A DNA stretch of 64,000 nt from RGIG3102 sp964369975 (GTDB lineage Bacteria > Bacillota > Clostridia > Oscillospirales > Ruminococcaceae): NCBI GenBank assembly GCA_964369975.1, contig CAYJFZ010000001.1, positions 62,001 to 126,000 of the forward strand, read 5' to 3'. How positions within the stretch are numbered: position 1 is the stretch's first letter; each line of letters begins with the position of its first letter. This document shows positions 1 through 7,866 of the stretch, piece by piece. Under the pieces are notes generated by a model. The model was not told the origin of the DNA. It saw only the letters and a list, made by a program, of their open reading frames with translations, and ran no database searches. A program made the position numbers and the translations under genes.

Positions 1-405
1 AAACACAAACAAGGTTAGTAAATCTTCTGCTAAAAACACACCCAAGGCACCACTAAAGGTGATGATTAAAGATGAGTAGTATCTTTTTAAATTATGTGAG
101 TGATGAGCAAAGTATTCCTTTGTTTCAACACAGCTAATAAGCCATAAAAAACTTGCTATAACTACAAGGAGTACACCCACTTCATTCGCTAAAAAGCTAA
201 CGCCAAAGCCAGAAAAAAGATTGAGCCTTGCACTTTCTATATGAGAATCAAAGTTAATAAAGGCGTAAAGGGCTACTATTAACTGGATAGCTAAAACTCC
301 TACTGAAATTTTCCAAACTAATTCTTCATTTTTTATTATAGTAATTAAAAAGCCGAAAACTAATAAAAATATAACACAGAAGGCTAATAAAACATTGATA
401 TTCAT
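1..405 (-). CDS. Proton-translocating antiporter-like subunit (MrpD/NuoL-M-N family), fourth copy, partial
   Basis: The gene begins with ATG at 405 and runs off the left edge, so only about 135 N-terminal residues are visible. They are strongly hydrophobic, with segments near residues 1-22, 31-50 and 72-90, then a 'HNLKRYYSSLIITFSGALG' stretch followed by 'AEDLLTLFV'. The same layout precedes the conserved TM5 glutamate in the three D-type subunits encoded just upstream. The preceding stop at 407 is separated by a single base, so the genes are translationally coupled. By family, such subunits are proton or sodium channels of complex I, Mrp and Mbh assemblies. The catalytic residues lie outside the window, so activity cannot be judged here. 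Confidence 0.8.
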   Translation of the reverse strand, partial: MNINVLLAFCVIFLLVFGFLITIIKNEELVWKISVGVLAIQLIVALYAFINFDSHIESARLNLFSGFGVSFLANEVGVLLVVIASFLWLISCVETKEYFAHHSHNLKRYYSSLIITFSGALGVFLAEDLLTLFVF

Positions 406-406
406 T

Positions 407-1864
407 TTACATCCCTCCCCAAATTAGCGTATATATACCAGTGTATAACTGATTTGATAATAGCGATAAGACTATCATAGACATCGTCAGCACTAACACT
501 ACCCCACTCATCTGCCAAGGAGCTTCTTTTACTTTATCTAAAGAGGAGTAATCAAAATCGTTATGAGGCACAAAGGCTCTTACTGCAATTTGTAATAAGT
601 ACATAGCAGTTAATAAAGCTGAAATCATTAAGGCGCAAACAGCTATAAAGCCGATAGTATCGCCCACTTCGATAACGCTTGTAGCAAGAGCGATTTTAGA
701 TGAAAACCCACCTAAAGGCGGAATACCTATAAGTGCTAAACTACTAATAGTAAAGCAAATAAAGGTTGTTTTCATTTTTAAGCCATAGCCCTCAATTTTC
801 CCCACATACTCGCTGTGAGTTTGGAATAAGACATTACCAGCTGTGTAAAAGATAACTATTTTTATAAAAGCGTGGTACACTAAATGCAAAATAGCTGCCA
901 CTAAGCCGAGTTTTGACATTGAAGCTACACCTAATAAGATATATGAAAGCTGACTCATTGTAGAGTAGGCAAACCGCCTTTTTAAGTGTTTATTTTTCAT
1001 AGCCATACTTGAGCCAAAAATTATTGTTGTTATCGCTGCTATCATTACAAAGTATTGCGCAAAAGTGCCTTTTAAATATTCTGGCTCAAATAAATAATAA
1101 GTTAAGCGCATTGTAGCAAAGGCACCTGATTTTACAACAGCAACTGCGTGTAGTAAGGCTGTGACCGGAGTAGGGGCAACACCTGCTGCAATAAGCCATC
1201 TATGAAATGGAAATACTCCGGCTTTAAATGAAAAGCCTATAAACATTAACACATAAGCTATTAATAAATTAGTATTACTTCCCACAGTTAATAAATCAAA
1301 GCCAAAATCCCAAGAGCCTATATAACTCATATACACCATCATTCCCATAAAGGACAAGGAAGCGCCCGTTACAGAATAAGTGATGTAGACCCTACCTGCG
1401 TATAAGTCTTTATCTTTTCCATTATGCACTACTAAAGGAAGGGTGATGAATGTAAGCATTTCATAAAACATATACATAGTTAGCATATTAGCACTTAAAC
1501 TTAGGCCAATTATAACCCCAAAGGTTGCTGTATAATAACAGAAAAACTTTTTAAATCCGCCTTCGTGAGTCATATATTTTGATGCGTATAATGAGGCAAG
1601 AGGCCATAAAAAAGCTACAAGAGCAATAAATATACTACCCAGCCCATCTACTTTAAAAGAGATAGATAATACATCATTAAATTTAATTAAAGTGACTTCT
1701 TGTCCATAGAAAAAATAGATAACTCCATAAGATAAGGCTGAAATAATTATAGTTAACACTTCGCTTTTTGCACTTATTTCTTCATCGTTAGTAGTGTGTA
1801 AATTAAATATAACTATACTTACAACAAAGGCAGTGAATACAGGAAGTAGCATTAAATAATTCAT
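407..1864 (-). CDS. Proton-translocating antiporter-like subunit (MrpD/NuoN-like), third copy
   Basis: A 485-residue polytopic membrane protein of the proton-conducting Proton_antipo_M family. The functional charged residues of the family are visible: Glu135 in 'MFYEMLTF' (TM5), Lys214 in 'FKAGVFPFHRWL' (TM7), Lys245 in 'AVVKSGAF' (TM8) and a late Lys in 'GGFSSK' (TM12). It should therefore be an active ion-translocating channel, not a degenerate paralogue. It lies 13 bases after the second copy and one base before the fourth. The subunit probably sits in the cytoplasmic membrane as part of one large Mrp/Mbh-like complex. Whether it carries protons or sodium cannot be read from sequence. Confidence 0.9.
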   Translation of the reverse strand: MNYLMLLPVFTAFVVSIVIFNLHTTNDEEISAKSEVLTIIISALSYGVIYFFYGQEVTLIKFNDVLSISFKVDGLGSIFIALVAFLWPLASLYASKYMTHEGGFKKFFCYYTATFGVIIGLSLSANMLTMYMFYEMLTFITLPLVVHNGKDKDLYAGRVYITYSVTGASLSFMGMMVYMSYIGSWDFGFDLLTVGSNTNLLIAYVLMFIGFSFKAGVFPFHRWLIAAGVAPTPVTALLHAVAVVKSGAFATMRLTYYLFEPEYLKGTFAQYFVMIAAITTIIFGSSMAMKNKHLKRRFAYSTMSQLSYILLGVASMSKLGLVAAILHLVYHAFIKIVIFYTAGNVLFQTHSEYVGKIEGYGLKMKTTFICFTISSLALIGIPPLGGFSSKIALATSVIEVGDTIGFIAVCALMISALLTAMYLLQIAVRAFVPHNDFDYSSLDKVKEAPWQMSGVVLVLTMSMIVLSLLSNQLYTGIYTLIWGGM

Positions 1865-1877
1865 ATTCTATCTCCTC

Positions 1878-3317
1878 CTATATATTAAGTGATAAAGCTA
1901 TATCACTTACAAAATCAATTACTATTTGCGGATAAATACCAAAACCGACTATTAAAAAAGCTAAAATGCTCATAGGTATAAGCATTAATTTACTTAGCTT
2001 ATATCTCTCATTGACTATCTCATTTTTAGGAATAAAAAACCCGCTTACTACCACTGAGAATAAGTATCCCGCTGTTAATACTGCTGAAATCATTATAACG
2101 CAAACTGATACCAAGCCTAAAGGCTCTTGCATTAAAGAGCCTTGAGCTAAGTACCATTTACTTACAAAGCCTGCTGTTAAAGGAATACCCACTAAAGAAA
2201 AAGCACCGACAGTAAATAAAATAAAGTTTTCTTTTAAAGCATAGCCCATACCCTTTAATTTATCTGTTGTAGTATGGCCTGTTGTATATATAAAGGCACC
2301 TGCTGACATAAACAATAAGTTTTTTGCTAAAGCGTGGAATACCACTTGCAATAAAGCTGCTATAAAGCCTATTTCATTAAATAAGAATAAGCCTAATAAT
2401 ACATACGACACCTGACTTATACTTGAATAAGCAAGTCGTCTTTTTATTTGCGTTTCTCTTAAAGCGAGCATAGAGCCTAATAATATGCTAATTAAACTTA
2501 AAGCTATTAAGCCATATTGAACCCATGTTCCTTTTATCGCTGATGGAGAAATGAAGTAATACATCAATCTTATAATTGCTATTACACCTGATTTTGTAAT
2601 TACACCTGATAATACACTACTTGCAGGCGCTGGCGCTACTGGATGGGCTTGTGCAAGCCAAGAGTGTAAAGGATAAAGTCCTGCTTTGCAACCAAAGCCT
2701 ACAACAGCTACGAAAATAGCAAATAAATAAGAAGTATGATTTTGAAGCTTGATATTTCCGCCTAAAGAAAAGGCTGTATCTGGGGCATGTGCATATAAAT
2801 AAATAATTGCAATTAAACCCAAAGATGCTCCAAAAATTGAATAGTATACAAACTTTCTTCCCGCTCTATGAGCCTCGCTCGTTCCATCGTGGATAACAAG
2901 CATATAAGCTGATAAAGACATCACTTCAAAAAAAGTATAAAGAGTTACTAAGTTATCTGCATAGCAAACTCCTAAAATAGCCCCTAAGGTGATTAAGTAG
3001 TAAGCGTAGTATCTTTTTAAATTTTTATAATGCGACATATACTCAAAAGAGTACACTCCTACAATAAGCCAAATAAAAGCCATTATAAATGAGAAAAACA
3101 CTGCTAAACTATCTGTTTTTAAGCCGTATTCTAAATTCATCAAAAGCTTAAAAAATACTATTTCTTTATTAAAAAACAAGATATTGTTTACACTCACTAA
3201 TATAGCTGTCAGCACTAAAATTAGAAAAACAGTTTTATTTAGTTTTTTATCATCTTTTAGCACAAACACCATTATCCCTAAGAATATAGGCAGGAATACC
3301 ACTGATAAATTTATCAT
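1878..3317 (-). CDS. Proton-translocating antiporter-like subunit (MrpD/NuoM-like), second copy
   Basis: A 479-residue polytopic membrane protein of the same family as its neighbours. It keeps the key residues Glu131 in 'TFFEVMSL', Lys211 in 'CKAGLYPLHSWL', Lys242 in 'ITKSGV' and a late Lys in 'AGFVSKW'. The stretch 'HPVAPAPASSVLSG' after TM7 is close to MrpD, MbhH and NuoM proteins. It starts 9 bases after the stop of the first D-type gene, so it is in the same transcript. It is clearly divergent from the other copies, so these are old paralogues with separate positions in a complex and not a recent duplication. Confidence 0.92.
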   Translation of the reverse strand: MINLSVVFLPIFLGIMVFVLKDDKKLNKTVFLILVLTAILVSVNNILFFNKEIVFFKLLMNLEYGLKTDSLAVFFSFIMAFIWLIVGVYSFEYMSHYKNLKRYYAYYLITLGAILGVCYADNLVTLYTFFEVMSLSAYMLVIHDGTSEAHRAGRKFVYYSIFGASLGLIAIIYLYAHAPDTAFSLGGNIKLQNHTSYLFAIFVAVVGFGCKAGLYPLHSWLAQAHPVAPAPASSVLSGVITKSGVIAIIRLMYYFISPSAIKGTWVQYGLIALSLISILLGSMLALRETQIKRRLAYSSISQVSYVLLGLFLFNEIGFIAALLQVVFHALAKNLLFMSAGAFIYTTGHTTTDKLKGMGYALKENFILFTVGAFSLVGIPLTAGFVSKWYLAQGSLMQEPLGLVSVCVIMISAVLTAGYLFSVVVSGFFIPKNEIVNERYKLSKLMLIPMSILAFLIVGFGIYPQIVIDFVSDIALSLNI

Positions 3318-3326
3318 AAATCCCCC

Positions 3327-4811
3327 TTATAATACACTTAAGCCACTTGCTATAACCTCAATTACCGGCTGGTAAAAAAGACCTAAGGCAGTGTTTAAGA
3401 CCATAAATAGGCACATAGCTAATTTATAATTAAAATCATTTTTGTATCTTGTTAGGTTGTTTTCATCTCTTGTGTAGATTTTAGATACAATATTTAGTAG
3501 ATATGAAGCGTTAAAAACAGTACTTATTAATAAGGCTGTTAATACAATCCACATCCCAAAGCCTCCATCGATTATGGTTGAAGTGGATAATAAGTACTTG
3601 CCTGTAAAGCCTGAAAATAAAGGAATACCTATCATTGAAAAAGCACCTAAGGTAAAGGCGAAGGCTGCTATTGGATTTCTATAAGCTGCCCCTTTTAATT
3701 CATTTATTTTTTTAGTATTATTGGAGGCTATCATCAAGCCCTCACAAGCTAAAAACATCATTGATTTTGTAAGACTGTGAGAAACTATTACAAAGCAAGC
3801 TGCCAATATAGACTGATTAGTTGCAACGCCTATACCTGCATAAATATAGCCTATTTGCCCAACAGAAGAATAAGCGAGCATTCTTTTAATATTGTTTTCT
3901 CTTATAGCATCAAAACTACCTACTATAATCGCTAAAACACCAAAGAATAATAATACATTTGTAGCGTGCAAACTCTTAACATTATCAAGGCCGATAACCC
4001 TATAAATTATTTTAATTAATAAAATGATATACCCTTTTACAACAAGGCCAGAAGATATAGCGTTTGACATATTCATAGCATTATTATAAACATGGCTCAT
4101 CCAAGTATGAAACGGGAATAAGGCACTTTTAATAGCTATACCTACTGCTATTAAGCCTACAATTATAGTAATAGGTAGGATGTAGTAAGAGTCTACCATT
4201 AATATATCTAATACACTTTTTACATCAGGCATTAGTAAATGGCCTGTTAAATCGTAAAGTAAGATAATAGATATTAAGTATAAGCCAGAGCCCAGCAAGC
4301 TCATAAGTAAGTATTTTATTGTAGCTCCTATTGTTTTGCCATTTTCTTTAGCCATAACAAGCCCGCAAGCGCAAAGGGTATTAATTTCAATAAATACATA
4401 GGCTGTGAATAAGTCGTTAGTATAAGTTAGGGCATAAAGGCTTGAGAGCATTAAGTTCATCATTACAAAAAATAAATTAATTTTGTTTTCTTTAACATTT
4501 AAAAATACTCTTTCTTTTTCGCCTATAACTATTAAAAGCATAACAACACTTAAAACACTCGCTATTAAAGCCTCAAGAGGGCCAAAGCGAATTTCATTGC
4601 CCCAAGGTGCCGGAAAATGCCCCATCATAAATGTTATATCATAAGGGTTTTTATACATATAAAATAGTAAAGCAAAGCTCATCGCAGTACATAAACTTAC
4701 AATGAAAAGATGTAGATAATAGGCTTTTTTGTCTTTTAATATGCTACTAATTACGCCGCCTGCCATAGTAATCATAATACAAAAAAACGGAAAATTTGCA
4801 ACAAATGGCAT
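3327..4811 (-). CDS. Proton-translocating antiporter-like subunit (MrpD-like), first copy
   Basis: A polytopic membrane protein of about 494 residues. I chose the ATG at 4811 because a G-rich ribosome binding site lies 8 bases upstream. A longer reading from 4832 would overlap mrpC by 20 bases and bury that site. Family residues present are a Glu in 'YVFIEINTL' (about 142), Lys in 'IKSALFPFHTWM' (about 228), Lys in 'GLVVKGY' (about 259) and a late Lys in 'SGFTGKY'. It directly follows mrpC, the position of mrpD in Mrp operons and mbhH in Mbh operons, so it is the best candidate for the true MrpD equivalent. Confidence 0.9.
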   Translation of the reverse strand: MPFVANFPFFCIMITMAGGVISSILKDKKAYYLHLFIVSLCTAMSFALLFYMYKNPYDITFMMGHFPAPWGNEIRFGPLEALIASVLSVVMLLIVIGEKERVFLNVKENKINLFFVMMNLMLSSLYALTYTNDLFTAYVFIEINTLCACGLVMAKENGKTIGATIKYLLMSLLGSGLYLISIILLYDLTGHLLMPDVKSVLDILMVDSYYILPITIIVGLIAVGIAIKSALFPFHTWMSHVYNNAMNMSNAISSGLVVKGYIILLIKIIYRVIGLDNVKSLHATNVLLFFGVLAIIVGSFDAIRENNIKRMLAYSSVGQIGYIYAGIGVATNQSILAACFVIVSHSLTKSMMFLACEGLMIASNNTKKINELKGAAYRNPIAAFAFTLGAFSMIGIPLFSGFTGKYLLSTSTIIDGGFGMWIVLTALLISTVFNASYLLNIVSKIYTRDENNLTRYKNDFNYKLAMCLFMVLNTALGLFYQPVIEVIASGLSVL

Positions 4812-4812
4812 G

Positions 4813-5190
4813 CTAATTACCCCCCTTTTCAACTATTGAGATAATCTCATCTAAATCAAGAGTGCGATACTCTTTATATAGTTTTTGAATGAGAGATAAA
4901 GATATTGCTGTGATAGATACACTAACTACAATACCTGTTAAAACAAGGCCACTTGGAATAGGGTTTATATACATTGAAACATCTGTTATGCCATCAACAA
5001 TAATAGGCGCTAAGCGAGAATCAATATACCCCTTTGCGGCCAAGAATAAATACACAGAGCCGTCCATTATATTAAGGCCTATAACTTTTTTTAATAAATT
5101 CTTTTGCAAAAATAAGTTAGTAAAGCCGATACCGAATAAAATCATTGCTATTGTTTCATAATAATTGCTTAATAAATTTGGCCCTATCAT
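4813..5190 (-). CDS. mrpC: Na+/H+ antiporter subunit C (MrpC/NuoK-like)
   Basis: A 125-residue protein with three hydrophobic segments, as in MrpC, MbhG and NuoK. The family signature is the 'NPIPSGLVLTGIVVSVSITA' stretch near residues 76-95. NuoK-type glutamates in the membrane segments are not obvious, which is also true of MrpC. Its start codon shares one base with the stop of the upstream MrpB gene (TAATG), so translation is coupled. MrpC packs against MrpD in the antiporter and is needed for assembly. The C-terminal tail of about 25 residues is acidic and polar, and is probably cytoplasmic. Confidence 0.9.
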   Translation of the reverse strand: MIGPNLLSNYYETIAMILFGIGFTNLFLQKNLLKKVIGLNIMDGSVYLFLAAKGYIDSRLAPIIVDGITDVSMYINPIPSGLVLTGIVVSVSITAISLSLIQKLYKEYRTLDLDEIISIVEKGGN

Positions 5191-6095
5191 TATATTTCCC
5201 CCTTTGTGAATAAGGAGTAAAAGCTATAAATTGTACAAGTTACAATTAAGCCTACACAGATATTTAAAGGCAGAATTAAGCCAGCTGATAATATATCGCC
5301 GGCAGTGCCTAAAGGTATGCCTGTCGGTATATGATGTGCTCCTGTAAAGAAGGAATAGCCTTTAGCTAAAGCATAAAATAATAAAGAATAAAAAGTAGTC
5401 ATTTTTACAAGTTTTGCAGTTATGATTTTTTGAATTGTTCTATACCCATAAGCAGATGAGAATAAAATCAAGCTCGCTCCCATTACAGCGCCTCCTGAAA
5501 AACCACCACCTGGTGATATATGCCCATTTAAGACTAAGTATATGCCAAATAAAAGTAGAAAAGGTATAACAAACTTTGCTACATTTTTTACTACTAAGTC
5601 CCTTGGCATCGGTTTATATTCTAAATTAGCAAAAGGAGTTTGCTCATCTTTTGTAATATCACTGCGCATTAAAAACATAACGCAGATAGCCGCTGTAAAT
5701 AAAACAGCACTTTCCCCGAAGGTGTCAAATGCACGGTAGTCTAATATCATACCCGCTACTATATTAACAGCTCCTGTTTCCTCAAGGCCTTGTTCAATAT
5801 ATCTTTTGCTCACTTCATTGTTTACAGGGTTATTTGCATCACCAAACTCTGGAAGAAAAGAAACTGTAAGAAGTAAAACAGTAATAATTAAAAAGCAAAT
5901 TATACCACTGCTGACTTTATAAACAGAGTCAAAGAACTTAGGAGCTTTAGTATCATGCCAAACTTGGTATCTTTCTTTGGCTGTTTCTTCGTGGTGTAAA
6001 CTTTCTTTTCTTACTTCTTTTTTCTTTCTTTTACTGTTTAAAATTATTTTGCCATCAGCAAAGTCTTTTAAAAAGTTAATAAATTTATTATTCAT
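5190..6095 (-). CDS. mrpB: MbhE-MrpB fusion: MrpA C-terminal-like domain joined to antiporter subunit B
   Basis: A 301-residue protein with two parts. After about 50 charged cytoplasmic residues, residues 55-145 hold two membrane segments and a 'DYRAFDTFGESAVL' motif. That motif is typical of the C-terminal MrpA domain and of stand-alone MbhE. Residues 160-300 are a standard MnhB domain with 'LLFGIYLVLNGHISPGGGF'. In Pyrococcus-type Mbh operons these are two genes, and in Mrp operons the first part belongs to MrpA. Here they are joined and there is no full-length MrpA in view. The start overlaps the DUF4040 gene by 8 bases. Confidence 0.85.
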   Translation of the reverse strand: MNNKFINFLKDFADGKIILNSKRKKKEVRKESLHHEETAKERYQVWHDTKAPKFFDSVYKVSSGIICFLIITVLLLTVSFLPEFGDANNPVNNEVSKRYIEQGLEETGAVNIVAGMILDYRAFDTFGESAVLFTAAICVMFLMRSDITKDEQTPFANLEYKPMPRDLVVKNVAKFVIPFLLLFGIYLVLNGHISPGGGFSGGAVMGASLILFSSAYGYRTIQKIITAKLVKMTTFYSLLFYALAKGYSFFTGAHHIPTGIPLGTAGDILSAGLILPLNICVGLIVTCTIYSFYSLFTKGEI

Positions 6096-6351
6096 CTTCT
6101 GTTTCTTCTCCTTCCTCTTTTAATTTGTTTATATTTTGCAGAGTTATAAAAAATAGTATACTCGTTACCCCAGAGCCTACAGCAGCTTCTGTAACGGCTA
6201 AGTCGGGCGAGCGAAGAAGTAGCCATAATACACTAACTACTAAAGAATAAGACATAAAGATAACAACAGTTGAAAGCAAATTCTTAGTTAGTGATACAGC
6301 GATAGCACAGGCTAATAAAAAGGTTAGTAAAATAGTCTCAAATATAATCAT
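6088..6351 (-). CDS. DUF4040 / MbhD-like antiporter subunit
   Basis: An 87-residue membrane protein with about three hydrophobic segments. It carries the 'SPDLAVTEAAVGSGV' motif diagnostic of DUF4040, the MbhD-like domain that in Mrp systems is part of the MrpA C-terminus. It overlaps mrpG by 14 bases and the MbhE-MrpB gene by 8, so the module is tightly coupled. Separate encoding of this domain is the arrangement of Mbh, Mbs and Mbx-type operons and is the main reason to call the locus Mrp/Mbh-like instead of plain Mrp. Confidence 0.88.
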   Translation of the reverse strand: MIIFETILLTFLLACAIAVSLTKNLLSTVVIFMSYSLVVSVLWLLLRSPDLAVTEAAVGSGVTSILFFITLQNINKLKEEGEETEDE

Positions 6352-6661
6352 CGTTTACTACCTCCGCCTTTTCTTTAATGTCATCATCTTGTATAATTTC
6401 AGTTTTTGATAAAAAGTGAGAAGATACAGGGTTAGTAAACCATAAAAAGCCTAAAATTAATACTAATTTCAAACTTAGAATATCAAAGCCATTAGCTACT
6501 AATAAAGAGAGGATAACAAATAATACACCCAGAGTATCAGATACACTTGCTATGTGCATCCTATTTAGTACATAGGCATATTTGAAGTTGCCAAATACTG
6601 AGATAGTAAACACTAATAAGCCTAATATCATAAATGATGCGCTAATTAAAAATCTAATCAT
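6338..6661 (-). CDS. mrpG: Na+/H+ antiporter subunit G (MrpG/MbhC)
   Basis: A 107-residue protein with three hydrophobic segments. The loop 'YAYVLNRMHIASVSDTLG' after the first segment is the PhaG/MnhG/YufB family hallmark ('RlHaat..dTlG'). The C-terminal 25 residues are acidic. The start codon shares one base with the mrpF stop (TAATG). MrpG is a small structural subunit at the EFG end of the antiporter complex. The length matches the family. Confidence 0.92.
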   Translation of the reverse strand: MIRFLISASFMILGLLVFTISVFGNFKYAYVLNRMHIASVSDTLGVLFVILSLLVANGFDILSLKLVLILGFLWFTNPVSSHFLSKTEIIQDDDIKEKAEVVNDDYI

Positions 6662-6981
6662 TATTTTTTATCCCCCTTTAAGTTTTCAAAATCTTTATTT
6701 CTATCTTTTTTATGATTTCTTAAATACGCTTTTGAAACTATAACAACAGTTACAAAGCCAAGCATAGCATAAATTAAGGCTACATCTATAATATAATGCT
6801 CTTGCTGGATAACCGCTACTATACAAATAAGCATAATTGTTATTGTGCTTATGCTATTTACCCCTACTATCCTATCAAAAAAACTCGGTCCTATTATGCT
6901 TCTAAACAAATAAAAAAACAATAAAATTGATAAATAAATTAATGAGGCTGAGTAAAGAATACTATATAAATTGTCTATCAT
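6661..6981 (-). CDS. mrpF: Na+/H+ antiporter subunit F (MrpF/MbhB)
   Basis: A 106-residue protein with three membrane segments. The conserved MnhF motif 'GPSFFDRIVGVNSI' lies at residues 31-44, and a conserved Asp follows in 'IIDVALIYAMLGF'. The C-terminal tail is highly charged. The start lies 2 bases downstream of the mrpE stop. In the family, MrpF has been linked to cholate/Na+ efflux and to complex assembly. Confidence 0.92.
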   Translation of the reverse strand: MIDNLYSILYSASLIYLSILLFFYLFRSIIGPSFFDRIVGVNSISTITIMLICIVAVIQQEHYIIDVALIYAMLGFVTVVIVSKAYLRNHKKDRNKDFENLKGDKK

Positions 6982-6983
6982 TA

Positions 6984-7442
6984 TTAAGCCTCCTCTAATT
7001 TTAGTAATAATTTAATGAAAATCGAGTTTTCAAAGTCTTGAGCTAAGGTATAATCAAGTGCATGCACACAAAAAACATCATCTTGCACTTCAACAGTCAT
7101 CGTCCCAGGAGTTAAAGTGATAGAATTTGCTAAAATTGTTTTTGATAATTCATTTTTAAGCGGAACTTTAAAAAATACTATCTGAGGCTGTATTTCAATA
7201 TCCTTATCTAAAACAAACTTTATAACTACAAAGCTTGAAACAGCTATTTCCTTTGCTAATACCATAATATAAGCAAGGCCTCTAAATACCTTTTTAAATC
7301 CTTTTATTCCACCCGGCTTATATTCTAAGTATTTACACATAAACCAGTAAATCCCTCCTGAAATCACTACGCCAAAAATACAGATTTCTAAAGTGATTTT
7401 CCCGTTTAAAATTATCCATAATAAAAACAATAAAATAAACAT
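6984..7442 (-). CDS. mrpE: Na+/H+ antiporter subunit E (MrpE/MbhA)
   Basis: A 152-residue protein with two or three N-terminal membrane segments and a soluble C-terminal domain. The domain contains 'LANSITLTPGTMTVEV' (residues about 105-120), the MNHE signature. It is the first gene of the operon, with an AAGGAG site ending 6 bases before the ATG. The leader upstream has a sigma-A promoter and an internal terminator-like hairpin, listed separately. The order E-F-G-(DUF4040)-B-C-D matches the membrane arm of archaeal Mbh operons. Confidence 0.92.
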   Translation of the reverse strand: MFILLFLLWIILNGKITLEICIFGVVISGGIYWFMCKYLEYKPGGIKGFKKVFRGLAYIMVLAKEIAVSSFVVIKFVLDKDIEIQPQIVFFKVPLKNELSKTILANSITLTPGTMTVEVQDDVFCVHALDYTLAQDFENSIFIKLLLKLEEA

Positions 7443-7536
7443 TTTCTTCTCCTTATTTTTAATTTATTTATAAATTAAAATTAAAAAAACTTATACATTT
7501 TGCTTTATAATTTTTTTAATTACTTTAGCTATTAGC

Positions 7537-7575
7537 CAAAAAAAACCGCATAGGCAGATAAATCTACATACACGG
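7537..7575 (-). terminator. Intrinsic terminator-like hairpin in the mrp leader (candidate attenuator)
   Basis: Read on the minus strand, arm 7575-7563 pairs with arm 7558-7546. This gives 13 positions with one mismatch and three G-U pairs, a TTTA loop, and eight T residues directly after (7545-7538). It lies about 65-100 nt downstream of the predicted start of the mrp transcript and about 95 nt before mrpE, so it would stop the transcript early unless relieved. A 14-nt segment covering most of the 5' arm (7558-7571) occurs again upstream at 7618-7631 with one difference, which offers an alternative partner for the 3' arm. I could not match it to a known riboswitch class. Confidence 0.6.
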
Positions 7576-7646
7576 ATTTGCTGTTTAACAGTAAAGGCTG
7601 TATTAAAAAATTAAATTATAAAGCTACATACCAATATTCTGTTATA

Positions 7647-7675
7647 ATAATACCACTTTTGATATTTTTATACAA
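7647..7675 (-). promoter_or_regulatory. Sigma-A promoter of the mrp operon
   Basis: On the minus strand there is TTGTAT (7675-7670), a 17-base spacer and TATTAT (7652-7647), predicting a transcript start near 7640. This leaves a leader of about 200 nt before mrpE that contains the terminator-like hairpin. The rest of the 424-base gap up to sppA holds only the sppA terminator and a weak hairpin around 7705-7725. I see no gene in it. Confidence 0.65.
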
Positions 7676-7821
7676 GCATTTTTAAAAAAATCATAATATT
7701 GCTTATCTTTAATGTGGCAAAAGATATTATTTATGTGCAATTTGTGTATGTTTTTGTTTTGCAAAGTCTTATTGTATATTATAAAATGGGTTCAGGTTAT
7801 AAGGCTTTGGCTTAGTATAAA

Positions 7822-7861
7822 TATAATAAAAACAAAAAGAGAAAACTAAAAAGTTTTCTCT
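7822..7861 (-). terminator. Rho-independent terminator of the sppA operon
   Basis: A 10-bp perfect stem (7852-7861 with 7838-7847) and a 4-base loop are followed on the minus strand by a T-rich run (TTTTTGTTTTTATT). It begins 6 bases after the sppA stop. It isolates the sporulation/division cluster from the antiporter operon. Confidence 0.85.
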
Positions 7862-7866
7862 TTCAA

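Noticed and set aside
7537..7640. Assignment of the mrp leader to a known riboswitch (fluoride, preQ1, ydaO-type)
   Set aside because: None of the conserved core sequences I can recall is present, so it is reported only as an unassigned attenuator.
7705..7725. Small hairpin ATCTTT...AAAGAT upstream of the mrp promoter
   Set aside because: A 6-bp AT-rich stem upstream of the -35 element and outside the transcript; likely chance.
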